NCBI GenBank assembly: GCA_011525915.1
Contig: WYBM01000050.1
Span: 1 to 64,000, forward strand
Reading direction: 5' to 3'
Length of the DNA stretch: 64,000 bases
Origin: Ardenticatenaceae bacterium
GTDB taxonomy: Bacteria > Chloroflexota > Anaerolineae > Promineifilales > Promineifilaceae
This document shows positions 52,259 to 60,472 of this stretch, one piece after another; within the stretch, counting starts at the first letter, position 1, and every line of letters starts with the position of its first letter. The position numbers were made by a program, and so were the translations under genes. The notes under the pieces are model-generated. The model had not been told where the DNA came from, ran no database searches, and worked only from the letters and a program-made list of their open reading frames with translations.

Positions 52259-54679
52259 ATGAACCAACCTGATCTGATTGTCAGTTTACGCGTAAAGTTG
52301 TTCCTGGTCTTTGCCCTGGTGGCATTGGCACCTTTGCTGTTCCTGGCCGTGGTAAGCGGCCGTAACGTCCGCCAGGTGCTCATCCAGAATGCCAACCAAT
52401 CCCTCTTTATCGTCGCCAATGACATCGCCACCCGGTTAGACGAGTGGATAAACAGTGTTCAAGACGACCTGGCGATTGAAGCCCGACTGCCAGTGACCCA
52501 GGGGTATTTTTTACTGCCACCAGAAGCCCGTCACGCCAGCCAGGAAGAGCTGCGCCTGCTGGCTTACCTGGTGGCCCTGAGTGGTAAAGATGTGTTTATT
52601 CACTCTTATGGGGTGCTTGACCTGGCCGGGGAAAACCTGCTGGATTCGCACGCCCCCTACCGGGGGCACTCTGAAGCAGACCGCGACTATTTCCAACACT
52701 TTCAAGAAACAACAAGTAACGATGCCTTTGTCTCGGCCGTACAATATCGCAATGAGGATGAGCCAGCCCTGCTTTTTTTTAGCATCCCGGTGTTAGATGC
52801 CCGGGACACGCGGTTAGGGTACCTGCGCGTGGTGTATGACGCGGTTGTATTGCAATCACTGTTAGCCGGGCAAAATGACCTGGCTGGGGAAGGTTCTTTT
52901 GGTGTCTTATTTGACGAATACCACATCCACCTGGCCCATGGCCTGGAGCCAGCGGTTAATTTTGTGCCCATCGCCCCCTTTAGTAAAGAAACGGAAGCTG
53001 CCTTGCAAGCTGACCAGCGACTGCCAACGCTGCCGTCTGATCAGTTGTATCCCATGCAGCTCGATCAATTAGAAGCAGCGTTAAACAACGCGGTCAATGT
53101 TCCCTTTTTTGTGGCCAAAGATGTGGCCACCGGAAACAGCCTGAACCAGGTGGCGGTGGCCCCTCTAGAAACCCAGCCCTGGGTGGTGGCCCTTTTCCAG
53201 CCTCAAGAGATATTTCTGATGCCGGTGGAAGCGCAAACCAGGCAAACAGCATTGATGGTAAGTATGATTGCCGGCACGGCCGTGCTGGCGGCCTATGTCT
53301 TTGGCGGCCGGCTGGTAGGCCCCCTTAAATCTCTGGCCCAAACAGTGACGGCGTTCACCGATGGCGATTTGCTGGCCCGCTCTACCATCCAAACGCCTGA
53401 TGAAATTGGGGTGCTGGCCGCTAACTTTAATGACATGGCTGAGAGGGTGGGCACCCTGCTCATGGGTCTGGAGAGCCGCACCCAGGCATTGGAACAAGAA
53501 GTGGATGAACGCAAACGAGCAGAAGGTGCCTTGCGCCAGCAGCGCCGCTTTTTGCGCCAGGTTATGAATGTAAACCCCAGCTTTATTTTTGCCAAGGATC
53601 GTGACGGCCGTTTTGTGATGGTGAACCAGGCGTTTGCTAATACCTATGACACAACCATTGAAAACATGCTGGGCAAAACAGACGCAGACTTTAACCCCGA
53701 CCCAGAAAAGGTGGCTCAATTCCGCCGTGACGATAATCAAGTGTTTTCTTCTGGCGAGGAATTGATCATCCCTGAACAACATAGTATGAACACCGCCGGG
53801 CAGGTGCGTTGGTGGCAAACCGTCAAACGCCCTATTCATGCGGAAGACGGCACCATCACCGAAGTTCTCACCGTTGTCACCGAGATCACGGAACGCAAAG
53901 AAGCGGAAGAAGTGCTGCGCAACGCCCGTGATCGAGCGCTGGAAGCCAGCCGGGTAAAATCTGAAATCCTGTCAAAAGCCCATCACGAGTTGCAGACGCC
54001 GTTGGGCGCTATTTTAGGCTATGCGGAGATGTTGGAAACGGGCTACTTTGGCGATGTATCGGCCGCACAAAAAGAAGTCATGCAAAAGATCGTCAGCCGT
54101 GCCAATGCCCTCAGCGCCCTCATTCAAGATTTACTAACCCAGGCCAACCTGGAAGCGCGTAAAATCACTGCCCATCAGGCCATCATCTTGCCTGAAGAGT
54201 TGTTGCAACGTATGCACCGGGAAATGGATGAACAGGCAGTGGCCAAAGGGCTGAAGCTCACCAGCGAGATAGCTGTAGATTTCCCTGGTTTGCTCATTAG
54301 TGATCCTAAACGATTGGAAAAGATCTTGACCAATTTGGTGGGAAATGGTATTAAGTTTACTGAACAAGGGCATGTCCATGTGAGTCTATACCAACCCACC
54401 ACCGCCACATGGGCCATAGAAGTAACAGACAGCGGCCCTGGTATCCCAGAGGCAGCCCAGGCTTACATTTTTGAACCTTTCCGCCAGGTAGATGGCTCCC
54501 TGACCCGCGTCCATCAGGGCTTTGGGCTAGGCTTATCCCTGGTCAAAGAGCTGGTGCTTTCGCTAGAAGGCGAGATCACATTAACAAGTGACGTAGGCAA
54601 TGGCAGTACATTTACCGTTATTTTGCCTTACACCCCAGCTATGGAGGCAGTACTTGAATCCTTTAGCGTTAATCATTGA
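52259..54679 (+). CDS. Sensor histidine kinase (dCache-like, HAMP, PAS, HisKA, HATPase)
   Basis: Membrane receptor kinase. First helix at residues 10-32, an extracellular Cache-like sensor (about 40-330), second helix near 335-355, HAMP near 355-410 (GPLKSLAQTVTAFTDGDLLA), a short coiled coil, and PAS near 430-545 (NPSFIFAKDRDGRFVMVNQAF). HisKA has the phospho-His near residue 575 in AHHELQTPLGAILGYAEML, where HHELQ replaces the usual SHELR. HATPase has NLVGNGIKFTEQGHV (N box), DSGPGIPE and GFGLGLSLV. The stop overlaps the response regulator gene. Confidence 0.92.
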   Translation: MNQPDLIVSLRVKLFLVFALVALAPLLFLAVVSGRNVRQVLIQNANQSLFIVANDIATRLDEWINSVQDDLAIEARLPVTQGYFLLPPEARHASQEELRLLAYLVALSGKDVFIHSYGVLDLAGENLLDSHAPYRGHSEADRDYFQHFQETTSNDAFVSAVQYRNEDEPALLFFSIPVLDARDTRLGYLRVVYDAVVLQSLLAGQNDLAGEGSFGVLFDEYHIHLAHGLEPAVNFVPIAPFSKETEAALQADQRLPTLPSDQLYPMQLDQLEAALNNAVNVPFFVAKDVATGNSLNQVAVAPLETQPWVVALFQPQEIFLMPVEAQTRQTALMVSMIAGTAVLAAYVFGGRLVGPLKSLAQTVTAFTDGDLLARSTIQTPDEIGVLAANFNDMAERVGTLLMGLESRTQALEQEVDERKRAEGALRQQRRFLRQVMNVNPSFIFAKDRDGRFVMVNQAFANTYDTTIENMLGKTDADFNPDPEKVAQFRRDDNQVFSSGEELIIPEQHSMNTAGQVRWWQTVKRPIHAEDGTITEVLTVVTEITERKEAEEVLRNARDRALEASRVKSEILSKAHHELQTPLGAILGYAEMLETGYFGDVSAAQKEVMQKIVSRANALSALIQDLLTQANLEARKITAHQAIILPEELLQRMHREMDEQAVAKGLKLTSEIAVDFPGLLISDPKRLEKILTNLVGNGIKFTEQGHVHVSLYQPTTATWAIEVTDSGPGIPEAAQAYIFEPFRQVDGSLTRVHQGFGLGLSLVKELVLSLEGEITLTSDVGNGSTFTVILPYTPAMEAVLESFSVNH

Positions 54680-55010
54680 AGATGATGAAGATATGGGCAT
54701 GATTTTTGCGGCCGCCATGCGTAAGGCCGGGTACGAATCAGAGGTCATTGCCGATGGGCAGAGCGCGATGAACCGCCTGGCCGAATCGGCCCCAGATATT
54801 GTGGTGTTAGACTTGCATCTGCCCAAGATATCTGGTCCCGAAATTCTGAAATACATTCGTGGTGATGAACGATTGCAGCAGACAAAGGTGATCATCACCA
54901 CGGCTGACCCGCACCTGGCCGATACGCTACGCAAAGATGTCTCTTTTGTGCTAGACAAGCCCGTCAGTTTTAAGCAGTTGAGCATTCTGTCTGAACGTTT
55001 ACGGCCGTGA
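54654..55010 (+). CDS. Single-domain response regulator (receiver), TTG start
   Basis: CheY-like receiver: IIEDDED (acidic pocket), phospho-acceptor Asp in IVVLDLHLPKISG, ITTADP (switch Thr) and VLDKPVS (Lys). The start is a TTG at 54654, because GGAGG lies seven bases upstream and the product then begins LNPLALIIEDD, the usual receiver N-terminus. The alternative upstream ATG at 54600 gives an abnormal extension inside the kinase domain. It overlaps the kinase gene by 26 bp and is probably its partner. No output domain, so it acts on another protein or the phosphorelay. Confidence 0.88.
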   Translation: MNPLALIIEDDEDMGMIFAAAMRKAGYESEVIADGQSAMNRLAESAPDIVVLDLHLPKISGPEILKYIRGDERLQQTKVIITTADPHLADTLRKDVSFVLDKPVSFKQLSILSERLRP

Positions 55011-55023
55011 GCGTAACCCTGGT

Positions 55024-55401
55024 TTAGACAGCGGTACGAACGGGCTTGCCCGGTTGATAGGCGACCCGTAAAATGATATAAGCCTGGGGGAGCACCAGCC
55101 AGAAGCCAGATACAGGCATCAGCACCACGCCCACCAGCCCCAAGATGGCCAACCCCCACCCCAATGAGGCCGGCACTGTCCCTGTTTGTTGCACGCTCCA
55201 CTGCGCCAGCATACCCAAGAGCCACAAAAGGGCCCCAAATAACAGAAACCATATGGCTGCCGCCCGGTCATAGTGGGGGTCTACGGCATTCAAAACCCCG
55301 GCACGCATGACGTCAGCCAGGGGAACGGCAAAGAAGATAAAACCCACAACCGTGTGTAACACGGCCGTAGCCATTAACAACGGTCCAATCCAACGCTTCA
55401 T
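55024..55401 (-). CDS. DUF6463 family membrane protein
   Basis: 125 aa with four hydrophobic helices: GPLLMATAVLHTVVGFIFF, AIWFLLFGALLWLLGMLAQW, GWGLAILGLVGVVLMPVSG and WLVLPQAYIILRV. It matches the DUF6463 pattern (MKRWIG at the start and DPHYDRAAAIWFLLFG). Function unknown. ATG at 55401 overlaps the stop of the preceding gene (55398-55401). Last gene of the TetR/molybdopterin cluster. Confidence 0.82.
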   Translation of the reverse strand: MKRWIGPLLMATAVLHTVVGFIFFAVPLADVMRAGVLNAVDPHYDRAAAIWFLLFGALLWLLGMLAQWSVQQTGTVPASLGWGLAILGLVGVVLMPVSGFWLVLPQAYIILRVAYQPGKPVRTAV

Positions 55402-55937
55402 TTTAAGTCTCCTGCTAACATATAAGGCTTTGCCCGGTAAGCGGCGCCAGCCTCCACCATTTTGCGCACAACCAGGTGGTGAAACGGCCATATGACATTA
55501 AAGTAAACGGGCCCCGTCCAGCGGTGATAATGCACAATGGTCACCACATGAAACCGGTTCCCCTCTGGCAGGTTTTCGCCCACCACACCCAGATAAGCGG
55601 TCAGATGTGATTCTGCTGCTTCCGCCGCCCAGACACGGCCGTCTTCTGCCAGCGTTACCGTAAAAAAGGCGGCCTTTTCCCCGGGGGTCATGGGCACATC
55701 TTCCGGGTGCATATGTACCGCCTGGGGAATGCCGGTTTGTTTCATGCCTAACAAACGTACAAAGCCCCAACGCAGACGATACAAACCTTTTATCCATCCC
55801 GGATTGTAGGCAAACATGCCGGCGATAAACTCACGCATAGAGACGTCTGCAGTAATCGTTTTTACGTCTACGTGGTCAGCGTTTGCCAGCAAAGCCGACA
55901 AACCAGGTATATCCTTAAATAAAGAAGGGTGCTTCAT
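55398..55937 (-). CDS. DUF2867 family protein
   Basis: 179 aa, soluble, with the features of DUF2867: REFIAGMFAYNPGWIKGLYRLR, AESHLTAYLGVV and VYFNVIWPFHHLVVRKM near the C-terminus. Function unknown. It belongs to the run moco oxidoreductase, DUF2867, DUF6463, with short gaps (10 bp upstream, 4-bp overlap downstream), so all three are probably one transcription unit under TetR control. Confidence 0.82.
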   Translation of the reverse strand: MKHPSLFKDIPGLSALLANADHVDVKTITADVSMREFIAGMFAYNPGWIKGLYRLRWGFVRLLGMKQTGIPQAVHMHPEDVPMTPGEKAAFFTVTLAEDGRVWAAEAAESHLTAYLGVVGENLPEGNRFHVVTIVHYHRWTGPVYFNVIWPFHHLVVRKMVEAGAAYRAKPYMLAGDLK

Positions 55938-55947
55938 TGTTTAACTC

Positions 55948-56649
55948 CTATACTTTTTCTACAGGCTGGGCTGTTTGTAATGGGCGTTCAAACTGGCGAA
56001 CGGTACGCTTGATAAGCGGACGATAAACATAGCGGAACAACCAGCCGGGAAAGAGACGCCCCCGCTCTTCAAAGGCCACCCGCGCCCGTGGGTGTTCCAT
56101 GATGGTGGGCAAGACGCGTTTACGGTAGGTACGGCCGTCAGGCCACAACCCAATTTTGGCCAGGTGCTTCATATTTTTGTACCCGTAATGGGCCGGGGCC
56201 ACCAGGCGTAAAGGGGCACCATGTTTAAAAGGCAGCTGCTCGCCATTTAACCTGTCGGCTATCAAGACGCCATCGGCCAACAAATCTGCCAAAGGCAAAC
56301 TGGCTTTATAGCGATCCAGCCCGATAAAAACGGCCAGGGCTACGTTAGCGGTAACCGGAAGCTGTGGCTGTACAATTTGCTCAAAGAAATCAGAAAACCG
56401 AAACCCACTCCAACATGCCCCTCGGTAACTCCAGGTAGTTACACAGTGAAAGTCGGCTGCCAATTCCACCCGTTCCAGGGTTGCCAATGCCTTCTGGTTA
56501 ACCGTGAAGGTCTCAAACTCTCCGACCAGTTGAAGGGTATACACATCGGAAACCGGCACGTCAAAACCGGCAATGTCACGCACGCCAAACCGGGGGAAAT
56601 CTGCTCTCTCTTTTTGCCCGGGCGGCCACGGCTGTTTATCAGTCATCAT
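55948..56649 (-). CDS. Sulfite-oxidase-family molybdopterin oxidoreductase
   Basis: 233-aa catalytic-type domain without signal peptide. ERVELAADFHCVTTWSYRGACWSGF holds the conserved Cys (HCVTTWS), the expected molybdenum ligand, and LNGEQLPFKHGAPLRLVAPAHYGYKNMKHL is the typical C-terminal core. Smaller than YedY/MsrP and not exported. Electron acceptor unknown. A second Cys (GACW) is nearby. First of the three structural genes downstream of the TetR gene. Confidence 0.87.
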   Translation of the reverse strand: MMTDKQPWPPGQKERADFPRFGVRDIAGFDVPVSDVYTLQLVGEFETFTVNQKALATLERVELAADFHCVTTWSYRGACWSGFRFSDFFEQIVQPQLPVTANVALAVFIGLDRYKASLPLADLLADGVLIADRLNGEQLPFKHGAPLRLVAPAHYGYKNMKHLAKIGLWPDGRTYRKRVLPTIMEHPRARVAFEERGRLFPGWLFRYVYRPLIKRTVRQFERPLQTAQPVEKV

Positions 56650-56682
56650 TGTTTTACTCTCCCTATGATTCTGTAGGATGAA

Positions 56683-56724
56683 TACACTGTTATCGAAGTT
56701 TTATGACATTTGTGAAACAGTGTA
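56683..56724. promoter_or_regulatory. Inverted repeat upstream of the molybdopterin operon
   Basis: TACACTGTT (56683-56691) and AACAGTGTA (56716-56724) are perfect inverted copies 33 bp apart centre to centre, in the region between the TetR gene and the oxidoreductase. They may be regulator binding sites but differ in sequence from the TetR operator at 57403. Confidence 0.4.
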
Positions 56725-56726
56725 AC

Positions 56727-56790
56727 TAAAGGCTCGTTTACAATGAACTTGCTGTTTTAAAGTGATCACTGACAACTGAATACTGATCAT
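56727..56790. repeat. Family B element, right-end partial copy
   Basis: TAAAGGCTCGTTTACAATG, AACTTGCTGTTTTAAAGTG, then ATCACTGACAACTGAATACTG. It corresponds to the right part of the full element in inverted orientation; the AAAGTCCAAAG end is missing. Confidence 0.65.
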
Positions 56791-56811
56791 CTGACAAAAC
56801 AGGTCATTGTT

Positions 56812-57378
56812 TTAGGCGATAACTAAATCAATGGCATACAGGCGAAAGTACTCGTCAAAAAGTGCGCGCAGCTCTTCGCCATGCAAAGGAGGCTGCATCT
56901 GTTCGCTGCCTACCAGAATGGCGTACAGGTGGCGGGCCATCATCTGCGCACGATGGGGGTCGCCAGTGATTTCCTGGCAGAGCGCTTGCACGTAGGCCAG
57001 GCGACGGCCATCTACGCGTACTTGCACCGCTTTCACCGCTTCATCTTGCAGCGCCCAAGCCCGAATAGCCACTTCCGGATAGTTCCAGTAAGTGAGCGAA
57101 GCCTCAACCACAATGTCCATCAGTCCACGCAGCTTTGTCTGTGGCGTTGGCAATTCTGCCAACTGCTCGATGATATTTAACGTGCCTTCTGCCTCATAAA
57201 ACGCCAACAAACTCACCTTAAACTCATCATACCCGGCAAAGTGGTGGTAAAAGGAACCTTTGGTCACTTCCAGTCGTTGGCAAAGTGCCTCAATGGTCAG
57301 GCCTTGTGGGCCAGCTTCGGCCAACAACGCTACCCCTGCCAGCCACCAATCTCGTTTTGTTTTTTGGGCCATCTTCAA
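56812..57378 (-). CDS. TetR-family transcriptional regulator
   Basis: 188 aa. The N-terminal helix-turn-helix reads EAGPQGLTIEALCQRLEVTKGSFYHHFAGYDEF, classical for TetR. The C-terminal ligand domain is unassigned. It is transcribed towards the molybdopterin oxidoreductase, DUF2867 and DUF6463 genes and has a palindromic operator over its own promoter (57403-57423), so it probably represses itself and perhaps the cluster. ATG at 57378 or 57372. Confidence 0.92.
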   Translation of the reverse strand: MKMAQKTKRDWWLAGVALLAEAGPQGLTIEALCQRLEVTKGSFYHHFAGYDEFKVSLLAFYEAEGTLNIIEQLAELPTPQTKLRGLMDIVVEASLTYWNYPEVAIRAWALQDEAVKAVQVRVDGRRLAYVQALCQEITGDPHRAQMMARHLYAILVGSEQMQPPLHGEELRALFDEYFRLYAIDLVIA

Positions 57379-57379
57379 C

Positions 57380-57430
57380 CATACCTTATAGTATGTTCAT
57401 AGGATACCATACAGTATGGTATCTTGTCAA
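57380..57430 (-). promoter_or_regulatory. TetR-type operator and promoter
   Basis: GATACCATAC-A-GTATGGTATC (57403-57423) is a perfect 21-bp palindrome. It overlaps the spacer between TTGACA (57430-57425) and TATCCT (57406-57401), 18 bp apart, on the minus strand. A second, weaker site CATAC-CTTATA-GTATG (57380-57395) lies at the start of the gene. This geometry is that of a self-repressed tetR gene. Confidence 0.8.
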
Positions 57431-57470
57431 GCAAAAAACCCATGCAGCCTATAGCCCTTTCACCCACCTT

Positions 57471-57664
57471 GAGCTCGTTAACAATGAACCTGGTGTTTAA
57501 AAGTGATCACTGTTCAGTTGTCAGCACTCAGTTGGCTGCTCTTCTGGACTGATGACTGGACACTGATGACTGGCCACTGATGACTGGCCACTGATGACTG
57601 GCCACTGATGACTGGCCACTGATGACTGGCCAAAGTCCAAAGTTATTCTTAAACGAACCCCTTA
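57471..57664. repeat. Family B element with six 14-bp tandem repeats
   Basis: Begins GAGCTCGTTAACAATGAACC, TGGTGTTTAAAAGTGATCAC, and ends CCAAAGTTATTCTTAAACG then AACCCCTTA. Inside, six units of ACTGATGACTGGCC (57548-57631, the first ending GGAC) are in perfect tandem. Its last three bases are the TAA stop of the DedA-like gene (57662-57664). Confidence 0.8.
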
Positions 57665-58114
57665 AAACTGCTCTACCAGGGAACTGGCAACACCAAAAAT
57701 AATAAGATAACGCACAATTTTGCCCAGCAGCACCCAAAAGGTAAACGGCAGCAAATGACAACGAAACGCGCCAGCAATAATGGTCAAAGGATCCCCAATC
57801 ACCGGCAGCCAGGAAAACAGGAGTGTGTACACGCCCCATCGCTGAAAATATCGTTCCGCCTGCTGCCATCGCTGGGGTTTCACGGTCACATAGCGTGACA
57901 ATACAAAACCCGACCCTTTGAGACCCACGTAATAATTCACCAAATTGCCGGTAAAACCACCCGCAGTCGCCACCAAAATAACCAGCCAGACGTTATACCC
58001 TAAAAAAGGCATGGCAAAAACAGCCACCTCAGAAGATAGGGGGACAATGGTTGAACCCAAAAACGTAATGAGAAAAAGGCCTGTGTAACCCAAACTCAAA
58101 GCAAGATCGGTCAT
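57662..58114 (-). CDS. YqaA/DedA-like small membrane protein
   Basis: 150 aa with three to four helices: GYTGLFLITFLGSTIVPLSSEVAVF, VWLVILVATAGGFTGNLVNYYVG, LFSWLPVIGDPLTIIAGAF and a C-terminal helix. The pattern PVIGDPLTIIAG with G-x-P in re-entrant segments fits the SNARE-associated/DedA family, YqaA subgroup, now linked to lipid transport across the membrane. Stop codon comes from a family B repeat. Confidence 0.86.
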   Translation of the reverse strand: MTDLALSLGYTGLFLITFLGSTIVPLSSEVAVFAMPFLGYNVWLVILVATAGGFTGNLVNYYVGLKGSGFVLSRYVTVKPQRWQQAERYFQRWGVYTLLFSWLPVIGDPLTIIAGAFRCHLLPFTFWVLLGKIVRYLIIFGVASSLVEQF

Positions 58115-58158
58115 AGTCTGGAATTGTTTCCGGCCAGGGCATGCTTGTCAACTGGTCA

Positions 58159-58962
58159 TCAGGCCAGAAACCGGCCCATGGCCTGAGCAATGCGCCCCAC
58201 CTCATCCATAAACTGGGGCAACATTGTCAAGGGTAAAGATTGTGCGCCATCAGACAGTGCCAGGTGGGGATCTGGGTGAAATTCAACCAACAGGCCATCT
58301 GCGCCGGCGGCCACGGCCGTACGTGCTGCCGGCAGCACCAGGTCAGCTCGCCCGGTAGCATGGCTGGGGTCCGCTATCACCGGGTAGGGGCTGGTTTGCT
58401 TAACCAGGGCAATGGCGTTGGTGTCTAACGTATTGCGTGTGGCTGTCTCAAAGGTGCGAATGCCCCGTTCACAGAGGATGATCTTTTCGTTCCCCCGGCT
58501 GGCAATATGGTCGGCCGCTTGAAGCCACTCCTCAATTGTTGACATAAATCCACGCTTAAGCATGACGGGCTTGTCCAATTCACCCACAGCCCAGAGCAGC
58601 GGGTAATGCTGCATATTTCGACTGCCAATTTGAATGATGTCCGCCAGCTCAGCCACCTGCGGCACATGGGCTACGGCCAGCGCCTCTGTAATGACCAGCA
58701 GGCCAAACTCATCGGCCACGTGTCGTAATATCAGCAACCCTTCATACCCAAGCCCATGAAAGCTGTGTGGTGATGTGCGCGGCTTAAAAGCGCCTCCTCG
58801 TAAAACATGGCCACCTGCATGTACAACAGCCTCAGCCACGGCGCGCATCTGTTCATAGCTTTCTACGGCACATGGTCCTGCCATAAGGATCACAGCCTGG
58901 TGACCCAGGGTTACGCCAGGTGAGACATTCACCGGTTTTTTAGGAGTCGTGGGTGTACTCAC
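58159..58962 (-). CDS. aroF: 3-deoxy-7-phosphoheptulonate synthase (type I beta)
   Basis: First step of the shikimate pathway: phosphoenolpyruvate plus erythrose-4-phosphate. 267 aa. Motifs: [79 protein letters not shown] and LVEFHPDP. No regulatory ACT or chorismate-mutase domain, so it is the bare KDO8PS-like form. It lies 31 kb from aroK-aroB-aroQ. A strong promoter is found upstream. Confidence 0.95.
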   Translation of the reverse strand: MSTPTTPKKPVNVSPGVTLGHQAVILMAGPCAVESYEQMRAVAEAVVHAGGHVLRGGAFKPRTSPHSFHGLGYEGLLILRHVADEFGLLVITEALAVAHVPQVAELADIIQIGSRNMQHYPLLWAVGELDKPVMLKRGFMSTIEEWLQAADHIASRGNEKIILCERGIRTFETATRNTLDTNAIALVKQTSPYPVIADPSHATGRADLVLPAARTAVAAGADGLLVEFHPDPHLALSDGAQSLPLTMLPQFMDEVGRIAQAMGRFLA

Positions 58963-59003
58963 GTTAACTATCCTTTAACTATCTTCACAAACTTTCAAAA
59001 TAT

Positions 59004-59042
59004 ATTGAACGAATTATAGCAAAGCTGTTCAATTCGTGTCAA
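59004..59042 (-). promoter_or_regulatory. Promoter of the DAHP synthase gene with inverted repeat
   Basis: TTGACA (59042-59037) and TATAAT (59018-59013) on the minus strand, 18-bp spacer: both hexamers match consensus fully. ATTGAAC (59004-59010) and GTTCAAT (59027-59033) are inverted copies placed symmetrically over the -10 and could bind a repressor. The leader to the ATG is about 45 bases and has no attenuator-like structure that I can see. Confidence 0.75.
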
Positions 59043-59196
59043 TTTTCACAAGCATCTGCCAACCCACCTGCACCCCGTCGGACGATAAGGGCGAACCGCT
59101 GCTCATAAAGTCGCTCACATACAGTTACTTGACAGCCTAGATCGTAACAGGTTTTAATGTCACGAACATTTGGTAAAACCCTTAAGGAGGCGTTTT

Positions 59197-59781
59197 ATGA
59201 GTAAAAATACCAAGATCGTTGTAGGCATTGTGGTTGGCGTTTTGGTCGTCTGTTGTCTGGGCGCAGGCATCGTTGTCACTATCTTACCTCGTGTGGCCAA
59301 AAATTTCGCTGATGAAGCCGTTATTGAAAACCCGACACAGGCCGCAGAAGTGGCTTCTTCCATGCTTGATTATGAACTGCCACCTAGTTTTACAGAAGCG
59401 GGTGGCATGAACTTCTTTGGCATCAAAACAGTGTTTATAGAGTCTAAAACCGAGGATTCTGCCATTATGTTAATGCAATTCCCAGCAGAGATGGCAGGCA
59501 ATGAAAACCAGATGCAACAGCAACTGGAAGATGCGTTTTCACAACAGCGGGGCTCTCAGAACCTGGAACTGTCCTATGTCGGCAGTGAATCTGTCACCAT
59601 TAATGATGCCCCGGCGACATTGGCCATTTATGAAGGAACCGATGATCTCGGCCGTAATATTCGCCAGATCATCGGCGTCTTTGAGACCAAAGATGGCAAT
59701 ACCGGCATGTTGATGCTGTTTGGCTTTACGGCTGATTGGGAAAAGATCGGCATGGAAACGTTCCTTAACTCATTGAAGTAG
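59197..59781 (+). CDS. Membrane-anchored protein of unknown function
   Basis: 194 aa from ATG 59197, with AAGGAGG upstream. One N-terminal helix (IVVGIVVGVLVVCCLGAGIVV), then an outside domain of about 160 residues with no Cys. Segments such as MNFFGIKTVFIESK, AIMLMQFPAEMAGNENQMQQ and a C-terminal GFTADWEKIGMETFLNSLK suggest a compact alpha/beta fold. No family was recognised with confidence. The stop is followed directly by a family B repeat. Confidence 0.75.
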   Translation: MSKNTKIVVGIVVGVLVVCCLGAGIVVTILPRVAKNFADEAVIENPTQAAEVASSMLDYELPPSFTEAGGMNFFGIKTVFIESKTEDSAIMLMQFPAEMAGNENQMQQQLEDAFSQQRGSQNLELSYVGSESVTINDAPATLAIYEGTDDLGRNIRQIIGVFETKDGNTGMLMLFGFTADWEKIGMETFLNSLK

Positions 59782-59900
59782 TTAAAGTGATCACTATTCA
59801 GTTGTCAGTGATCAGTTGAGGCTTCTTCTTGACTGATCACTGGACACTGATGACTGATTACCTGGCAAAAGTCCAAAGTTATTTTTGAACAAACCCTTTA
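59782..59900. repeat. Family B element between a membrane-protein gene and rnpB
   Basis: Begins TTAAAGTGATCACTATTCAG right after the preceding stop codon and ends AGTCCAAAGTTATTTTTGAA then CAAACCCTTTA, directly before the rnpB promoter. The interior has GACTGATCACTGGACACTG. It matches copies at 5324 and 57471 module by module. Confidence 0.75.
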
Positions 59901-59901
59901 C

Positions 59902-59930
59902 TTGCCTCGTTGACCACTCAACGATACGAT
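59902..59930 (+). promoter_or_regulatory. Putative rnpB promoter
   Basis: TTGCCT (59902-59907) and TACGAT (59925-59930) are 17 bp apart, and the -10 ends six bases before the first base of the P1 stem, where transcription should begin. Confidence 0.6.
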
Positions 59931-59936
59931 CAAGGG

Positions 59937-60388
59937 GCCAAGTTGGCCGGGTGATCGCGGCCGGGATTCCGGCTGAGGAAAGTCCGCACTCCACAGAGCA
60001 CGGCGCCGGCTAACAGCCGGGCGGGGAAACCCGACGGCAAGTGCAGCAGAGAGGTATATTGCCCAAGCGATGAGGATCATCATTGATGATTTTATCATCG
60101 CCGGCGAGGGTGAAAGGGTGGTGTAAGAGACCACCGGCAGTGGCAGTAATGTCGCTGGCCAGGCAAACCCCACCGGGAGCAAGACCAAGCAGGATGGAAG
60201 GCTGGATGGAGAGGCTCCACCTGGAGATTTCTCCAACTGCCTGCGGGGCGGCTCGTTCCGCCTGACATCCGGGTAGGTCGCATGAGGGCGTCAGTAATGA
60301 CGTTCCCAGATAGATGATCACCGGCGTTTAAAAGCAAACGGTGTTTGCTCACAAACGTCACAGAATGCGGCTTATAGGCCAACTTGGC
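59937..60388 (+). ncRNA. rnpB: RNase P RNA (bacterial type A)
   Basis: Catalytic RNA that trims tRNA 5' ends. The P1 stem GCCAAGTTGGCC (59937-59948) pairs with GGCCAACTTGGC (60377-60388). Conserved cores present: GAGGAAAGTCCGCACTCC, GACGGCAAGTGCAGCAGAGAG, GGGTGAAAGGGTGGTG with TAAGAGACCACC, AAACCCCACCGGGAGCAAGA, GAGGGCGTCAG and the 3' CAGAATGCGGCTTATAG. About 452 nt, somewhat longer than many type A RNAs. The frame open here on the plus strand is not translated. Confidence 0.96.
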
Positions 60389-60472
60389 ACTATTTTATGT
60401 AAGAAATGCTCAAAGTCTAACATCCGGCCACTTGCTTACGGAATGTCAGGCTTTGAAAGTGACGGAGGGCTG

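Noticed and set aside
57548-57631. CRISPR-like array
   Set aside because: The 14-bp units are directly adjacent with no spacers, and there are no cas genes. No CRISPR array was found anywhere in the window.
60341-60472. N-terminal extension of the tyrosine phosphatase
   Set aside because: These codons overlap the 3' end of rnpB, and the GTG at 60473 has a good SD and gives the normal N-terminus.
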